From Yersinia entomophaga (GTDB lineage: Bacteria > Pseudomonadota > Gammaproteobacteria > Enterobacterales > Enterobacteriaceae): a stretch of 64,000 nt of DNA. This document shows, in pieces, positions 16,442-25,679 of the stretch. Each line of letters begins with the position of its first letter. Position 1 is the first letter of the stretch. Under the pieces are notes generated by a model that saw only the letters and a program-made list of their open reading frames with translations, did no database searches and had not been told where the DNA came from. Made by a program: the position numbers and the translations under genes. The stretch is from assembly GCF_001656035.1 (NCBI RefSeq), contig NZ_CP010029.1, positions 3,346,074-3,410,073 of the forward strand. The letters run 5' to 3'.

Positions 16442-18103
16442 TTATGCAGCAAGCAGCTCTTTCGCGTTTGCCAGGGTATTTTTCGTCACTTCGCTACCGC
16501 CTAACAGGCGCGCTAATTCTTGCAAACGGGCTTTTTTATCCAGCTTATGCATCTGTGTTTCGGTTTCTGCGCCATCCGTTTGTTTACTGACAAAGAAGTG
16601 TTGATGGCCACAACCTGCAACCTGCGGAAGATGGGTCACACACATGACCTGAGTGGATTCCCCCAACTGACGCAACAGTTGACCGACAATCGCCGCCGTT
16701 GGCCCGCTGATACCGACATCTACTTCATCGAAAATGAGTGCTGGCGTATCCATTTTGCGAGCAGTAATAACCTGAATAGCTAATGCGATACGCGATAACT
16801 CGCCACCGGAGGCAACTTTAGCCAAAGGTTGCAAAGGTTGCCCTGGATTTGTGGTCACACTAAATTCTATACGGCTTGCCCCTTCTGCGCTGAGGTGTTC
16901 CGGCTCGAAATGCACACCAATGGCAAATCGGCCATGCGGCATAGAGAGCTGGTGCATGCTTTCGGTAATCAAGGTGGCCAGCTCTTCTGCATAATGCTGA
17001 CGAGCCTGATGTAGCTGATTTGCCAATGCCAATGCGCGCTGATAGTGAAGATTGACCGTTTCGCTTAACTGTTCCTGATCGCTTTCCTGTTGCGAAAGGA
17101 GTTGTTGTTCATCCAGTAGCTGTTGATGAAGCTGAGGAAGTTCTTCCGGCGCAATGTGGTGCTTCCGAGCCAGATTAAGCTGGCGTGATAGTCGCTGTTC
17201 CAGTTCATATAGGCGATTCGGATCCATATCCAACTTTTCACCATAATGGCGCAATTCATCGCTAGCTTCGCTAATCTGGATCGATGCTTCTTCCAGCATA
17301 TTCAATAAATTGTTGAACTGCTCATCCATGCCTGCCAGTTCGGTAATATGCTGTTTGGCGGTATAAAGCTGGCTGAGAATATTTTGTTGTTCATCATCAG
17401 AAAGCAACTGTAGAGCCTGCTGGCTGATAGAAATCAACTGACCGCTGTTAGCCAGACGCTTGTATTCGGCATCGATCTGCTCATATTCGCCCTGCACCGG
17501 TGCGAAGGCATTCAGCTCTTTAAGATGATATTGCAGCAGTTGATGACGAGCATCACGCTCAAGGGATTGCTTCTGATGCAAGGCCAGCGAACGGCAGCTC
17601 TGATGCCACAGTTGGTAGGCGGTTTTCATTTCAGCTAGCAATGCCGGTTGATCGGCATAGGCATCCAGTAGCTGTTTCTGGTGATCTGATTTCAATAACA
17701 GCTGGTGAGCATGTTGGCCATGAATTTGAATCAGGAGTTGCCCCAGCTCTCTTAGTTGAGAAAGAGGAACCGCAGTGCCGTTGATAAAGCCCCGCGAACG
17801 GCCATCGACCCCAATAGCGCGACGCAGCAGACATTCATTGCTGTCATCCAACTGGTGATGTTCAAGCCATGCGCGAGCAGTTGGGGTGTCTGCTAATGAG
17901 AAACGAGCGCAGATGTCGGCTCTGGAAGCGCCTAGACGCACCATGCTGCCATCTGCACGGCTACCCAAGCATAATCCTAATGCATCAATAGCAATAGATT
18001 TGCCTGCGCCGGTTTCGCCAGTAATTGCGGTTAATCCGGGCTGAAAATCAATTTCTAACTCGCGCACAATAGCAAAATTACTGATGGTCAGTTGGGCCAG
18101 CAT
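16442..18103 (-). CDS. recN: DNA repair protein RecN
   Basis: A 553-residue SMC-like ATPase that acts early in double-strand break repair. Walker A is GETGAGKS at residues 29-36, the ABC signature is around [15 protein letters not shown] and Walker B is [13 protein letters not shown], separated by a long coiled coil rich in Gln, Leu and Glu. The start at [10 protein letters not shown] (18103) has AGGAG upstream and gives exactly the E. coli length; extended upstream reading would run through the LexA sites. Three LexA-type boxes lie directly upstream, so expression is SOS-induced. Confidence 0.96.
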   Translation of the reverse strand: MLAQLTISNFAIVRELEIDFQPGLTAITGETGAGKSIAIDALGLCLGSRADGSMVRLGASRADICARFSLADTPTARAWLEHHQLDDSNECLLRRAIGVDGRSRGFINGTAVPLSQLRELGQLLIQIHGQHAHQLLLKSDHQKQLLDAYADQPALLAEMKTAYQLWHQSCRSLALHQKQSLERDARHQLLQYHLKELNAFAPVQGEYEQIDAEYKRLANSGQLISISQQALQLLSDDEQQNILSQLYTAKQHITELAGMDEQFNNLLNMLEEASIQISEASDELRHYGEKLDMDPNRLYELEQRLSRQLNLARKHHIAPEELPQLHQQLLDEQQLLSQQESDQEQLSETVNLHYQRALALANQLHQARQHYAEELATLITESMHQLSMPHGRFAIGVHFEPEHLSAEGASRIEFSVTTNPGQPLQPLAKVASGGELSRIALAIQVITARKMDTPALIFDEVDVGISGPTAAIVGQLLRQLGESTQVMCVTHLPQVAGCGHQHFFVSKQTDGAETETQMHKLDKKARLQELARLLGGSEVTKNTLANAKELLAA

Positions 18104-18113
18104 GGTAAATCTC

Positions 18114-18169
18114 CTGTACATAAACACATGTCTGTATTTGAATACAGTATAAACTGGTTTTATATACAG
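18114..18169 (-). promoter_or_regulatory. three LexA (SOS) boxes upstream of recN
   Basis: CTGTATTTGAATACAG at 18132-18147 is a perfect CTGT-N8-ACAG LexA box. CTGGTTTTATATACAG at 18154-18169 has one mismatch and CTGTACATAAACACAT at 18114-18129 also has one. They lie within 70 bases of the recN start. E. coli recN is also controlled by several LexA boxes. Confidence 0.9.
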
Positions 18170-18189
18170 TAAAGTGGCAAAATAACTTT

Positions 18190-19068
18190 TTAGAATAATT
18201 TTTTTGACCAACCCAACTTGGTGCTTAAGGTATTGAAATAGCTGTAGTCCTTTGGATGAATCAAATTCAGGTGGAAATCGCTGCGTCGAACCAGGACTTC
18301 TTCACCTTCCTGAATGGGTAGGGCGATCTGGCTGTCACAGCTCACTTCCAGATCGCTGCTAATCTTGGAGAATTTCAATCGAATGGTGCTGCTGCTGTTG
18401 ATAACCAAGGGTCGCGCGGAAAGCGTGTGTGGAAACATGGGCACTAAAACTATGGCGTCCAGCGTCGGCGTCAATATCGGGCCGCCGGCGGAGAGTGAGT
18501 AAGCCGTAGAACCCGTCGGAGTGGCAATAATCAGGCCGTCGGATCGTTGGGAAAACGCAAAACGATCGTCGATATACACTTCGAATTCGATCATATGCGC
18601 GACTTTTCCGGGGTGTAGTACCACCTCGTTGATCGCGGTGCTCATTCTGCATTGTTGATTGGCTCGCCGAACCTGAGTTTCCAGCAAAAATCGCTGTTCG
18701 CTGAGATATTCGCCTTCCAGAACGTCAGAAAGTTGCTGTTGCGCGTTATCCGGGTCTAGATCAGTTAAAAATCCCAGATTTCCTCTGTTGACGCCAATCA
18801 CTTTGATATCATATCGAGCTAAGACGCGCGCTGCGCCCAACATGTTGCCATCGCCGCCGACCACCACCGCCAGATCGGCTTTTTGACCAATTTCAGCCAG
18901 ACTGCCGGTAACGGCGTTGGTTAAATTGAGGTCGCGGGCAATTTGCCGTTCAACCATAACGGCATAACCCTTGGATTTTAGCCAATGGTAGAGCATTTCG
19001 TGTGTAGCAAGAGCGGCCGGGTGACGTGGGTGACCGACAATACCAATACAGTTGAATCTTTTATTCAT
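18190..19068 (-). CDS. nadK: NAD kinase
   Basis: A 292-residue ATP-NAD kinase, which makes NADP from NAD. GGDGN at residues 71-75 is the ATP-binding motif, [10 protein letters not shown] follows near residue 118, and the NAD pocket is [16 protein letters not shown]. The start at [17 protein letters not shown] gives the same length as E. coli NadK; the reading frame stays open for 30 codons upstream but those are not conserved. It is divergent from grpE, and the grpE heat-shock promoter lies within the shared 124-bp gap. Confidence 0.96.
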   Translation of the reverse strand: MNKRFNCIGIVGHPRHPAALATHEMLYHWLKSKGYAVMVERQIARDLNLTNAVTGSLAEIGQKADLAVVVGGDGNMLGAARVLARYDIKVIGVNRGNLGFLTDLDPDNAQQQLSDVLEGEYLSEQRFLLETQVRRANQQCRMSTAINEVVLHPGKVAHMIEFEVYIDDRFAFSQRSDGLIIATPTGSTAYSLSAGGPILTPTLDAIVLVPMFPHTLSARPLVINSSSTIRLKFSKISSDLEVSCDSQIALPIQEGEEVLVRRSDFHLNLIHPKDYSYFNTLSTKLGWSKKLF

Positions 19069-19122
19069 TGCCGTGGTTTTCCTCAGTAGAGCCTGTTTGT
19101 GCCCTACATTGTGACCGGTTCC

Positions 19123-19150
19123 CTTGAATCCCCGGTTTTGATCCCCATAA
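19123..19150 (+). promoter_or_regulatory. sigma-32 heat-shock promoter of grpE
   Basis: CTTGAA at 19123-19128 and CCCCATAA at 19143-19150 are separated by 14 bases, matching the RpoH consensus (CTTGAA, 13-15 bases, CCCCATNT) apart from the last base or two. It points into grpE, which starts 42 bases downstream. Confidence 0.88.
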
Positions 19151-19192
19151 TAAGCCAAGTAGCGAGATTAATGCTAAAACGCGGAGATATCC

Positions 19193-19771
19193 ATGAGTAG
19201 TAAAGAACAGAAAACGCCTAACGAGCAAGTCTCGGAAGAAATGGAACAAGCAGTCGAGCAGCAAGCGGGAGCCGCACAAGAGACTAGTGACGGTGTTGAT
19301 CCGCGGGTTGCAGAGCTGGAAACCCAATTGGCTGACGCCTTGCAGCGTGAGCGCGAAAGCCTGTTACGCGCGAAAGCTGAAGTTGAGAATATCCGTCGCC
19401 GTACCGAATTGGATATTGAAAAAGCGCATAAATTTGCGTTAGAGAAATTTTCATCATCCTTACTCCCGGTGATTGATAATCTGGAACGTGCTCTGGAATC
19501 AGCAGATCGCTCCAATACCGAATTGACATCAATGATCGAAGGTATCGAATTGACGCTGAAATCCTTACTGGATGCAGTGGGCAAATACGGTATCGAAGTT
19601 GTGGGTGAAACCAATGTGCCTTTCAACCCGGAAGTTCATCAGGCGATGACTATGCTTGAGTCTGCCGATCATGAGCCGAACCAAGTGATGATGGTGATGC
19701 AAAAGGGTTATACGCTGAATGGCCGTCTGTTGCGCCCGGCGATGGTTGCGGTTTCCAAAGCGAAAGCTTAA
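19193..19771 (+). CDS. grpE: DnaK nucleotide exchange factor GrpE
   Basis: A 192-residue cochaperone that releases ADP from DnaK. The N-terminal part is acidic and Gln/Glu-rich ([16 protein letters not shown]), followed by a long dimerising helix ([31 protein letters not shown]), and the C-terminal beta domain contains [12 protein letters not shown] and [20 protein letters not shown], the family signature. It stands alone behind a sigma-32 promoter and is followed by a shared terminator. Confidence 0.97.
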   Translation: MSSKEQKTPNEQVSEEMEQAVEQQAGAAQETSDGVDPRVAELETQLADALQRERESLLRAKAEVENIRRRTELDIEKAHKFALEKFSSSLLPVIDNLERALESADRSNTELTSMIEGIELTLKSLLDAVGKYGIEVVGETNVPFNPEVHQAMTMLESADHEPNQVMMVMQKGYTLNGRLLRPAMVAVSKAKA

Positions 19772-19787
19772 GGCTACCCAATCAAGC

Positions 19788-19814
19788 AAAAGGCACCTTA
19801 ACGGTGCCTTTTTT
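19788..19814. terminator. bidirectional terminator between grpE and ung
   Basis: AAAGGCACC pairs with GGTGCCTTT around a five-base loop, with an A run before and a T run after, so it can stop transcription from both sides: grpE from the left and ung from the right. Confidence 0.85.
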
Positions 19815-19824
19815 ACGAGTTCAA

Positions 19825-20508
19825 TCAGGTAGTTGGAAATTTAGGTTGCCAGTCGATAGGCGCTAAATTCTGTTTTATCAATAGTTGATTGGCCTGTGAG
19901 AAGTGTTTACAGCCAAAAAAGCCGCGATGGGCGGAGAGTGGGGAAGGATGCGGGGCTTTCAAAATATGATGGCGCTGCGGGTCGATAATTTGCCCTTTTT
20001 TCTGCGCGTGAGCCCCCCAAAGTAAAAATACAATTCCTTCCCGATGCTGGTTTAATGCGGCAATCACCCGATCTGTAAAAGTTTCCCAGCCAAAATTGGC
20101 GTGTGAATGCGCTTTGCCACCTTCGACGGTGAGAACGGTGTTTAGCAGCAATACGCCCTGTTCCGCCCAGCTTTGTAAAAAACCGTGATTGGGGCGTTCA
20201 AAGCCGGGAATATCGGTAGCCAGCTCTTTATACATATTTACCAGCGACGGTGGCGCCGGTACGCCGGGCAGCACCGAGAAGGACAAACCATGGGCCTGAT
20301 TTGGGCCGTGGTACGGATCCTGGCCGAGAATCACGACTTTTACCTGATCCAGTTCGGTTAACCGAAAGGCATTAAATACGTCTTTTTGCGGTGGATAGAC
20401 GATTTTCCCCGCGTGACGTTCGGCGGCGACCTGAGCCAGCGTATTTTGGAAGTAGGGTTGTTGCTTTTCCTGACCAATTACGTCGTGCCAAGTGAGGGAG
20501 GTGGTCAT
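19825..20508 (-). CDS. ung: uracil-DNA glycosylase
   Basis: A 227-residue family-1 uracil-DNA glycosylase that removes uracil from DNA. The water-activating loop GQDPYHG is at residues 62-68 with Asp64, and the Leu-intercalation loop [13 protein letters not shown] contains His187; both positions equal those in E. coli. The start at [11 protein letters not shown] follows a GGAGAGT ribosome binding site. It is a single-gene unit, convergent with grpE. Confidence 0.97.
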   Translation of the reverse strand: MTTSLTWHDVIGQEKQQPYFQNTLAQVAAERHAGKIVYPPQKDVFNAFRLTELDQVKVVILGQDPYHGPNQAHGLSFSVLPGVPAPPSLVNMYKELATDIPGFERPNHGFLQSWAEQGVLLLNTVLTVEGGKAHSHANFGWETFTDRVIAALNQHREGIVFLLWGAHAQKKGQIIDPQRHHILKAPHPSPLSAHRGFFGCKHFSQANQLLIKQNLAPIDWQPKFPTT

Positions 20509-20732
20509 GAGACTCTCCTTTGTTTTTGCTGAAAATTTATGTTGCTCAGCTTACCGGTTAGCGTTGAGCAGGGAAACTGTTAAAAGTTTACGGTGTAGAT
20601 GTCGCTTAAAATAGCGCCAATTAATGTAATTTTTGTTGAAAATTTACAAAAATAATTGTTGCGTTGGTATTTGATAAAATTGATATAAAACATAAATTTG
20701 CCCACAGCTCGTAAAGTGCTGGGCTGTAAATC

Positions 20733-20746
20733 TTGATTTAAGTCAA
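20733..20746 (+). promoter_or_regulatory. FNR box upstream of grcA
   Basis: TTGATTTAAGTCAA is a near-perfect FNR site (TTGAT-N4-ATCAA, one mismatch), 114 bases before the grcA start. E. coli yfiD/grcA is a classic FNR-activated gene with two such sites. A weaker TTGAT pair lies about 60 bases further upstream (near 20671-20684). Confidence 0.75.
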
Positions 20747-20859
20747 AGAATAACGGTGATTTGACTGGTATATAAAACAATAAGAGAACAATGGTTTTAC
20801 CAAATAACCAACGTCACTTTTCCATTCCTGGAATTTTAGCCGTATTACGGAGGCACCAA

Positions 20860-21243
20860 ATGATTACTGGTATTCAAATTACTAAAGCTAACAATGAAGC
20901 CTTGCTGAACTCTTTTTGGCTGTTAGACGACGAGAAAAACGAACTGCGCTGCGTATGCGCTAAAGCTGACTATGCAGAAGATCAAATCGTTCCTGCTAGC
21001 GAATTAGGTCAGATTGAATACCGCGAAGTTCCGCTGGAAGTTCAGCCTACCGTTCGTGTAGAAGGCGGTCAGCACCTGAATGTTAACGTTCTGCGCCGTG
21101 AAACTCTGGAAGATGCTGTTAAACATCCAGAAAAATACCCGCAGCTGACCATTCGTGTTTCTGGCTATGCGGTACGTTTCAACGCACTGACTCCAGAGCA
21201 GCAACGCGATGTTATTACTCGTACTTTCACTGAAAGCCTGTAA
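20860..21243 (+). CDS. grcA: autonomous glycyl radical cofactor GrcA (YfiD)
   Basis: A 127-residue protein that replaces the C-terminal glycyl-radical domain of pyruvate formate-lyase after oxidative damage. The radical site is RVSGYAVRF with Gly102, as in E. coli. The start at MITGIQITK (20860), with GGAGG upstream, gives the exact family length; the frame is open upstream but not conserved there. An FNR box upstream indicates induction without oxygen. A GGGAGC hairpin with T run follows at 21276-21300. Confidence 0.96.
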   Translation: MITGIQITKANNEALLNSFWLLDDEKNELRCVCAKADYAEDQIVPASELGQIEYREVPLEVQPTVRVEGGQHLNVNVLRRETLEDAVKHPEKYPQLTIRVSGYAVRFNALTPEQQRDVITRTFTESL

Positions 21244-21275
21244 TTTATAGGGTTTTAGCCGTGAGAGTTTAATGA

Positions 21276-21300
21276 AAAGGGAGCTTTGGCTCCCTTTTTT
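21276..21300 (+). terminator. grcA terminator
   Basis: AAAGGGAGC pairs with GCTCCCTTT around four bases and is followed by a T run. Confidence 0.88.
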
Positions 21301-21382
21301 ATTGTGCGCCGTCTTTTCTAAGGTAAAGCCTGAGCGGCTTCACACTTTTCGGTATTCAATAAGTCATTCTTATCTTTTCTCA

Positions 21383-21409
21383 TAAAGAACTCATCCGACC
21401 TGCCGATAG
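21383..21409 (+). promoter_or_regulatory. flagellar sigma-28 (FliA) promoter
   Basis: TAAA at 21383-21386, then 15 bases, then GCCGATAG at 21402-21409. This matches the FliA consensus (TAAA-N15-GCCGATAA) in all but the last base. It lies 55 bases upstream of the phospholipase start and points toward it. Yersinia enterocolitica yplA and Serratia phlA are known members of the flagellar regulon. Confidence 0.85.
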
Positions 21410-21463
21410 CCAAGTTACACCCGTTAGGTGTTCGCTTAATTTTGCTGTCGACAAGGAGTCGTA

Positions 21464-22450
21464 ATGACTATGCCACTGAGTCTTTCCGTAGCTTCGCCGT
21501 TAAATACTCTGTCTAATCCAATTATTCCATCGAATTCGGTCAGAACGGCGAGCACTTCAACTGAAACTGAGTCAACTTTTTCTGCCGTTGTGACAGCCAA
21601 AAATGCGGTGTTTTCTGCTGCAACACGGGAAAGTAACGATCTCTATCAATCAATGGTTTCCGATCTTGGTTTATCCCGGAGCGAGCAGTCTGCGGCGCTA
21701 AAATCAGCTGAAGTGATAGGAAAGGGTAAAGCATCTCAGAAAAGCGATTACTCGCTGGCGCTGTTGGCTAAAGATGTTTATAGGCCAACCGGGGCTAATC
21801 TGGACGGATTCCAGCGTTTAAGTGATGCTGATCTGCTTAAAGCGGGTATCGATCCTGCTAGTTTGTCTGACCGCGCCTCTGGTTTTCAGGCTGGAATCTA
21901 TTCGAATCAGCAGCAGTATGTTCTGGCTTTTGCCGGCACCAATGATATGCGAGATTGGCTGAGCAACGTTCGACAGGCCACTGGCTATGACGATGTTCAA
22001 TATAATCAGGCTGTTGCCTTAGGTAAAACCGCGAAAATGGCCTTTGGCGAAGCCTTGGTGATTACCGGTCACTCGCTGGGCGGTGGATTGGCGGCAACGG
22101 CGGCATTAGCGACGGCGACCGTTGCGGTAACCTTTAACGCGGCTGGCGTATCGGATCACACGCTAAATCGTTTAGGGATCAATCCGGCTCAGGCAAAAAG
22201 TGAAGCTGAAAGTGGAGCTATTCGCCGTTATAGCGAACAATATGACATGCTCACTGACACGCAGGAATCGACGTCTATAATTCCGAATGCCATTGGCCAT
22301 AAAATCACGCTGGCGAATAACGACAAGCTAAGTGGTCTGGACGATTGGTTGCCGCATAAACATCTTTCACGCAGTCTGGCTGCTCATAGAATTGATAAAG
22401 TTCTGTCTTCCATGAGCGAGCAAAAACCCTGGGAGTTGAAAAATGCCTGA
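21464..22450 (+). CDS. phospholipase A (YplA/PhlA-type)
   Basis: A 328-residue lipase-fold enzyme. The nucleophile elbow is GHSLGG at 202-207 (Ser204), preceded by LAFAGTNDMRDWLSN, the usual class-3 lipase segment containing the oxyanion loop. The N-terminus has no cleavable signal peptide but is Ser/Thr-rich, as expected for YplA, which leaves the cell through the flagellar export apparatus. AAGGAG lies seven bases before the ATG. It overlaps the downstream ankyrin gene by eight bases and is preceded by a sigma-28 promoter. The pair corresponds to phlAB of Serratia and yplAB of Yersinia, where the enzyme is a secreted phospholipase A1/A2 toxic to host membranes. Confidence 0.85.
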   Translation: MTMPLSLSVASPLNTLSNPIIPSNSVRTASTSTETESTFSAVVTAKNAVFSAATRESNDLYQSMVSDLGLSRSEQSAALKSAEVIGKGKASQKSDYSLALLAKDVYRPTGANLDGFQRLSDADLLKAGIDPASLSDRASGFQAGIYSNQQQYVLAFAGTNDMRDWLSNVRQATGYDDVQYNQAVALGKTAKMAFGEALVITGHSLGGGLAATAALATATVAVTFNAAGVSDHTLNRLGINPAQAKSEAESGAIRRYSEQYDMLTDTQESTSIIPNAIGHKITLANNDKLSGLDDWLPHKHLSRSLAAHRIDKVLSSMSEQKPWELKNA

Positions 22451-23201
22451 TAGAACACCGATGAACAGTTGCCTGCGGTATATTCGCTACACTGTTTGCG
22501 GTGTATTGATATCGCTTATGAGTTTTGAGGGATTGGCGATGACTGAGAGTAAAAATGTATTTAACGATCCACAAGTAACGCCGATTGCCGAAGCTATTTA
22601 TCGTGGTGATGTCGCGCAGATACAGCAGCTCGCTTCTGAAAAAATCTTGCAGCAGCGGGGGGATCAATCGATCACTTTGCTGCAATGGGCGATCTTGAAT
22701 CAGCAGCCGGAAAGCCTGGCTGCGTTACTGGAACTTCATGCCGATCCGTTCCAGCCCGGCTTGCAAGGCAACAGTGCCTTACATACTGCGGCGAGCGTTA
22801 AGGATGCTCATTATTTACAAATATTGTTAGATGGTCGGTTGAAACCGAATGCGCGCAATAGTATTACGTCGGCAACTCCGTTGGCTGCGGCGGTGATGGC
22901 TGGGCGAGAAGTGCAGGTGATGATGTTATTGGCTGCGGGTGCCGATCCTAACCTGCCGGATCGCCTGGGAGACACACCGCTGCATTTGGCTGGTAAAATC
23001 AATGCGCCAGAATTGGCGCTACGTTTGTTACAGGCCGGCGCGAATGCTGAGTTGCGTAATAAGCAGGGGGCTCATTTTCAGCAGTATTTTGCAATGACGC
23101 CGCAAAAACTACAAACCAATGAAATGCAGAGGAAATACCAGCAGTTGAATGAATGGCTACGGGCAAATAAACAGGCTGAATTATACCAGAAACAGCCTTG
23201 A
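22443..23201 (+). CDS. ankyrin-repeat phospholipase accessory protein (PhlB/YplB-type)
   Basis: A 252-residue protein with an N-terminal hydrophobic segment (YTVCGVLISLMSFEGLAM) that is probably a signal peptide, so it should act in the periplasm or envelope. From about residue 80 to 205 it has three to four ankyrin repeats, clearest at GNSALHTAASVKDAHYLQIL and GDTPLHLAGKINAPELALRL. GGGAG precedes the ATG, which lies inside the end of the phospholipase gene. PhlB/YplB proteins are thought to neutralise the partner phospholipase inside the producing cell, so this gene likely gives self-protection. Confidence 0.82.
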   Translation: MPDRTPMNSCLRYIRYTVCGVLISLMSFEGLAMTESKNVFNDPQVTPIAEAIYRGDVAQIQQLASEKILQQRGDQSITLLQWAILNQQPESLAALLELHADPFQPGLQGNSALHTAASVKDAHYLQILLDGRLKPNARNSITSATPLAAAVMAGREVQVMMLLAAGADPNLPDRLGDTPLHLAGKINAPELALRLLQAGANAELRNKQGAHFQQYFAMTPQKLQTNEMQRKYQQLNEWLRANKQAELYQKQP

Positions 23202-23355
23202 GACTGCGCCGCAGCGATAGAGCAACGGCCGTGTGTTAAGTGCCTGTTTTGTAGATAAACAGTGTGGATTTAATTTGCTCGATTTTGGACGGAAATTGGG
23301 GATCTTGATGAAATTATCCTTCAGCAAGACAAAATCCGTGGATGAGTTTACCCAT

Positions 23356-23385
23356 AAAAAAAGCCGCTTTAACAAGCGGCTTTTT
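23356..23385. terminator. bidirectional terminator between ankyrin gene and srmB
   Basis: AAGCCGCTT pairs with AAGCGGCTT around a four-base loop, with A's before and T's after. It can serve srmB from the right and the phospholipase operon from the left. Confidence 0.85.
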
Positions 23386-23411
23386 GCTGTCCAGTGGAAT
23401 AAACCTGCGCG

Positions 23412-24725
23412 TTAAGCGTCAGCTTTATTCTTTGGTTTACGGCGCTTACCGACATTTTTAGCATCGCGGTGGCGCACTTTAACCTTGGTTTTTTCTTTGT
23501 TGGCCGCCTTCAGCTCTTTACGCTTCGCTAAAACCTTTTTCGACGGTTTGCCGGTAGATTTGGCGCTTGGCTCTTTACTGGTTGGACGCAACTCGTCAAT
23601 GACCCGAGGTTTCAGTGGTTCTTTCAGATAACGACCAATTCTGCCCAGCAATAAATGATCATGTGCTTCAACCAAAGAAATCGCCACGCCTTTGCGACCA
23701 GCCCGACCGGTACGGCCAATGCGGTGCAGATAGACGTCCGCTGTGAGCGGTAGGTCAAAGTTAAATACATGACTGATATCGTCGATATCCAGGCCACGAG
23801 ACGCCACGTCCGTTGCTACCAATACGTTGACGCGACCATCGCTTAAACGAATAACCGCTTCGGTACGCTTGGCCTGAACCATTTCACCTTCGAGGAACCA
23901 GGCGTTAATACCGGCTTCACGTAGCCAGCTCACCAATTGGTGCACCTTTTCACGGGTACGCACGAAGATAATGGATTTCTGCACGTCCGGCTGTTTCAGT
24001 AAATGAACCAACAGGGCAGTTTTGTGTTCGATATTGTCTGCGCGATAGTACCATTGCTGGATTTTTTTACGCTCGCGGCGAGACGGATCGGCTTCCAACT
24101 CTACTGGCTCTTCGAGAATACGCTCGGCAAACTCGCGAATCGCTTCGCCTTCCAGCGTGGCTGAGAACAGTAATGTCTGCTTACGCCAGCGAGTTTCCGC
24201 GGCGATAGTTTCGATATCCTGCGCAAAGCCCATGTCCAGCATACGATCGGCTTCATCCAGAATCAGGGTTTCTACCGCACGGCAGTCAAAGTTCTCTTCT
24301 TTGATGTACTGCAGTAAACGGCCAGTGGTCGCAACCACGATGTCCTGGTTCTCGCTGAAGACTTCAGCATGGTTCATGTAGGCCACGCCACCGGTGATGG
24401 TCGCGATGTCTAACTGAGTGTGTTTGGCCAGTTCTCGGGCCTGATCGGCAACTTGCATCGCCAGCTCACGGGTTGGCGTCAGAATCAGGATGCGCGGTGG
24501 CCCGGATTTTTTGCGTGGAAAATCCAGCAGATGCTGCAAGGCTGGCAGCAAAAAGGCGGCAGTTTTGCCCGTACCTGTGGGAGCCGAACCCAATACGTCG
24601 CGTCCGTCCATAGCTGGCGGAATAGCCGCAGCCTGAATGGCGGTAGGGCGCTCATAGCCTTTGTCGCGCAGGGCGTCAATGAGGCGTTCGTCGAGATCGA
24701 GTTCGGAAAAATTGGTTACAGTCAT
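23412..24725 (-). CDS. srmB: DEAD-box RNA helicase SrmB
   Basis: A 437-residue ATP-dependent RNA helicase that helps assemble the 50S subunit at low temperature. Walker A is APTGTGKT (48-55), the DEAD box is at 157-160 (LDEADRMLDMGF), followed by LLFSAT and the C-terminal HRIGRTGRAGR motif. The C-terminal tail from about residue 375 is very basic (Lys/Arg), as expected for RNA binding. The opening FSELDLDERLIDAL and overall length mark it as SrmB rather than RhlE or DeaD. It is divergent from trmN6, as in E. coli. Confidence 0.95.
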   Translation of the reverse strand: MTVTNFSELDLDERLIDALRDKGYERPTAIQAAAIPPAMDGRDVLGSAPTGTGKTAAFLLPALQHLLDFPRKKSGPPRILILTPTRELAMQVADQARELAKHTQLDIATITGGVAYMNHAEVFSENQDIVVATTGRLLQYIKEENFDCRAVETLILDEADRMLDMGFAQDIETIAAETRWRKQTLLFSATLEGEAIREFAERILEEPVELEADPSRRERKKIQQWYYRADNIEHKTALLVHLLKQPDVQKSIIFVRTREKVHQLVSWLREAGINAWFLEGEMVQAKRTEAVIRLSDGRVNVLVATDVASRGLDIDDISHVFNFDLPLTADVYLHRIGRTGRAGRKGVAISLVEAHDHLLLGRIGRYLKEPLKPRVIDELRPTSKEPSAKSTGKPSKKVLAKRKELKAANKEKTKVKVRHRDAKNVGKRRKPKNKADA

Positions 24726-24857
24726 GGTCTTCCTCTACTTGGGGCGCCGATTATAGACGGGTTAGCCGAATTCTTCACCTGTTTAAGCGGGAATGATGTC
24801 TTTTACCTTCAATCATATTGTCCTATGCTACGCCAGTTAAAGATTCTGGTGATTAAT

Positions 24858-25604
24858 GTGAGCGAACAATTGAAAATAAAACCGAGTTTACGTCGCGGTG
24901 GTTTTACCTTTAAACAGTTTTTTGTGGCTCACGATCGCTGCGCCATGAAGGTAGGCACTGACGGAGTATTACTCGGCGCATGGGTACCGTTACAACAGGC
25001 TCGGCGCGTGCTGGATATCGGCTGTGGTAGTGGGTTGATTGCTTTGATGATCGCTCAGAGATCGTCTTCGGAAGTTTTGATCGACGGCGTCGAACTGGAA
25101 AGCGAGGCGGCGGAGCAGGCTACTGAAAACGCGCAGGCTTCTCCTTGGCACGATCGAATTCGTATTTATAGTGCCGATGTAAATGCATTCGCAGAACACC
25201 ATCCTCATCAATATGATCTAATCGTCAGTAATCCGCCTTACTTTTCTCCGGCGGTGGCCTGCCGTGATGAAGCGAGAAATACTGCGCGTTATACCGGATC
25301 CCTGACTCACGAAGCGTTGTTGCGTAGCGCTGAACGATTGATCACGCCGGAAGGTCGCTTCTGCGTAGTATTACCGCACAGCATTGGTGAGGATTTGGCA
25401 GCGTCGGCCGTTCAGCAAGGTTGGTTTGTGCGGCAACAGGTTGATGTGCGAGACAGACCCGGTAAGCCATTGCACCGAATGTTGCTGGTTTTATCTCGTC
25501 AGGATGGAGAAAAGCTACATCAGCATTTAACTTTGCGTCAGGCGGAGGATGTGTATTCACCTGAATTTTGTCAGTTAATTGGTGATTTTTATCTTAACTA
25601 TTAG
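24858..25604 (+). CDS. trmN6: tRNA m6A37 methyltransferase TrmN6 (YfiC)
   Basis: A 248-residue SAM-dependent methyltransferase that methylates A37 of tRNA-Val. The SAM-binding motif DIGCGSG is at 53-59, the catalytic NPPY at 125-128 and FTFKQFFVAHDRCAMKVGTDG at the start is family-specific. I take GTG at 24858 (VSEQLK) as start because Yersinia proteins begin there as I recall; an ATG at 24825 is possible. It is divergent from srmB and convergent with nadB. Confidence 0.93.
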   Translation: MSEQLKIKPSLRRGGFTFKQFFVAHDRCAMKVGTDGVLLGAWVPLQQARRVLDIGCGSGLIALMIAQRSSSEVLIDGVELESEAAEQATENAQASPWHDRIRIYSADVNAFAEHHPHQYDLIVSNPPYFSPAVACRDEARNTARYTGSLTHEALLRSAERLITPEGRFCVVLPHSIGEDLAASAVQQGWFVRQQVDVRDRPGKPLHRMLLVLSRQDGEKLHQHLTLRQAEDVYSPEFCQLIGDFYLNY

Positions 25605-25642
25605 TTGTGAAATATTCATTGTGACAAATAGATAAAGAAACT

Positions 25643-25662
25643 AAGGGCACTGAAGTGCCCTT
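25643..25662. terminator. hairpin between trmN6 and nadB
   Basis: AAGGGCACT pairs with AGTGCCCTT around two bases, between the two convergent genes. The T run is weak, so termination efficiency is uncertain. Confidence 0.55.
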
Positions 25663-25679
25663 AACAGAATACCGAAATA

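Noticed and set aside
16520..17014. Plus-strand small frames inside recN
   Set aside because: They are shadows of the RecN coiled-coil region and lack start signals.
24420..24857. Long N-terminal extension of TrmN6
   Set aside because: The extra residues overlap the srmB gene and promoter in antisense and have no similarity to the methyltransferase family.
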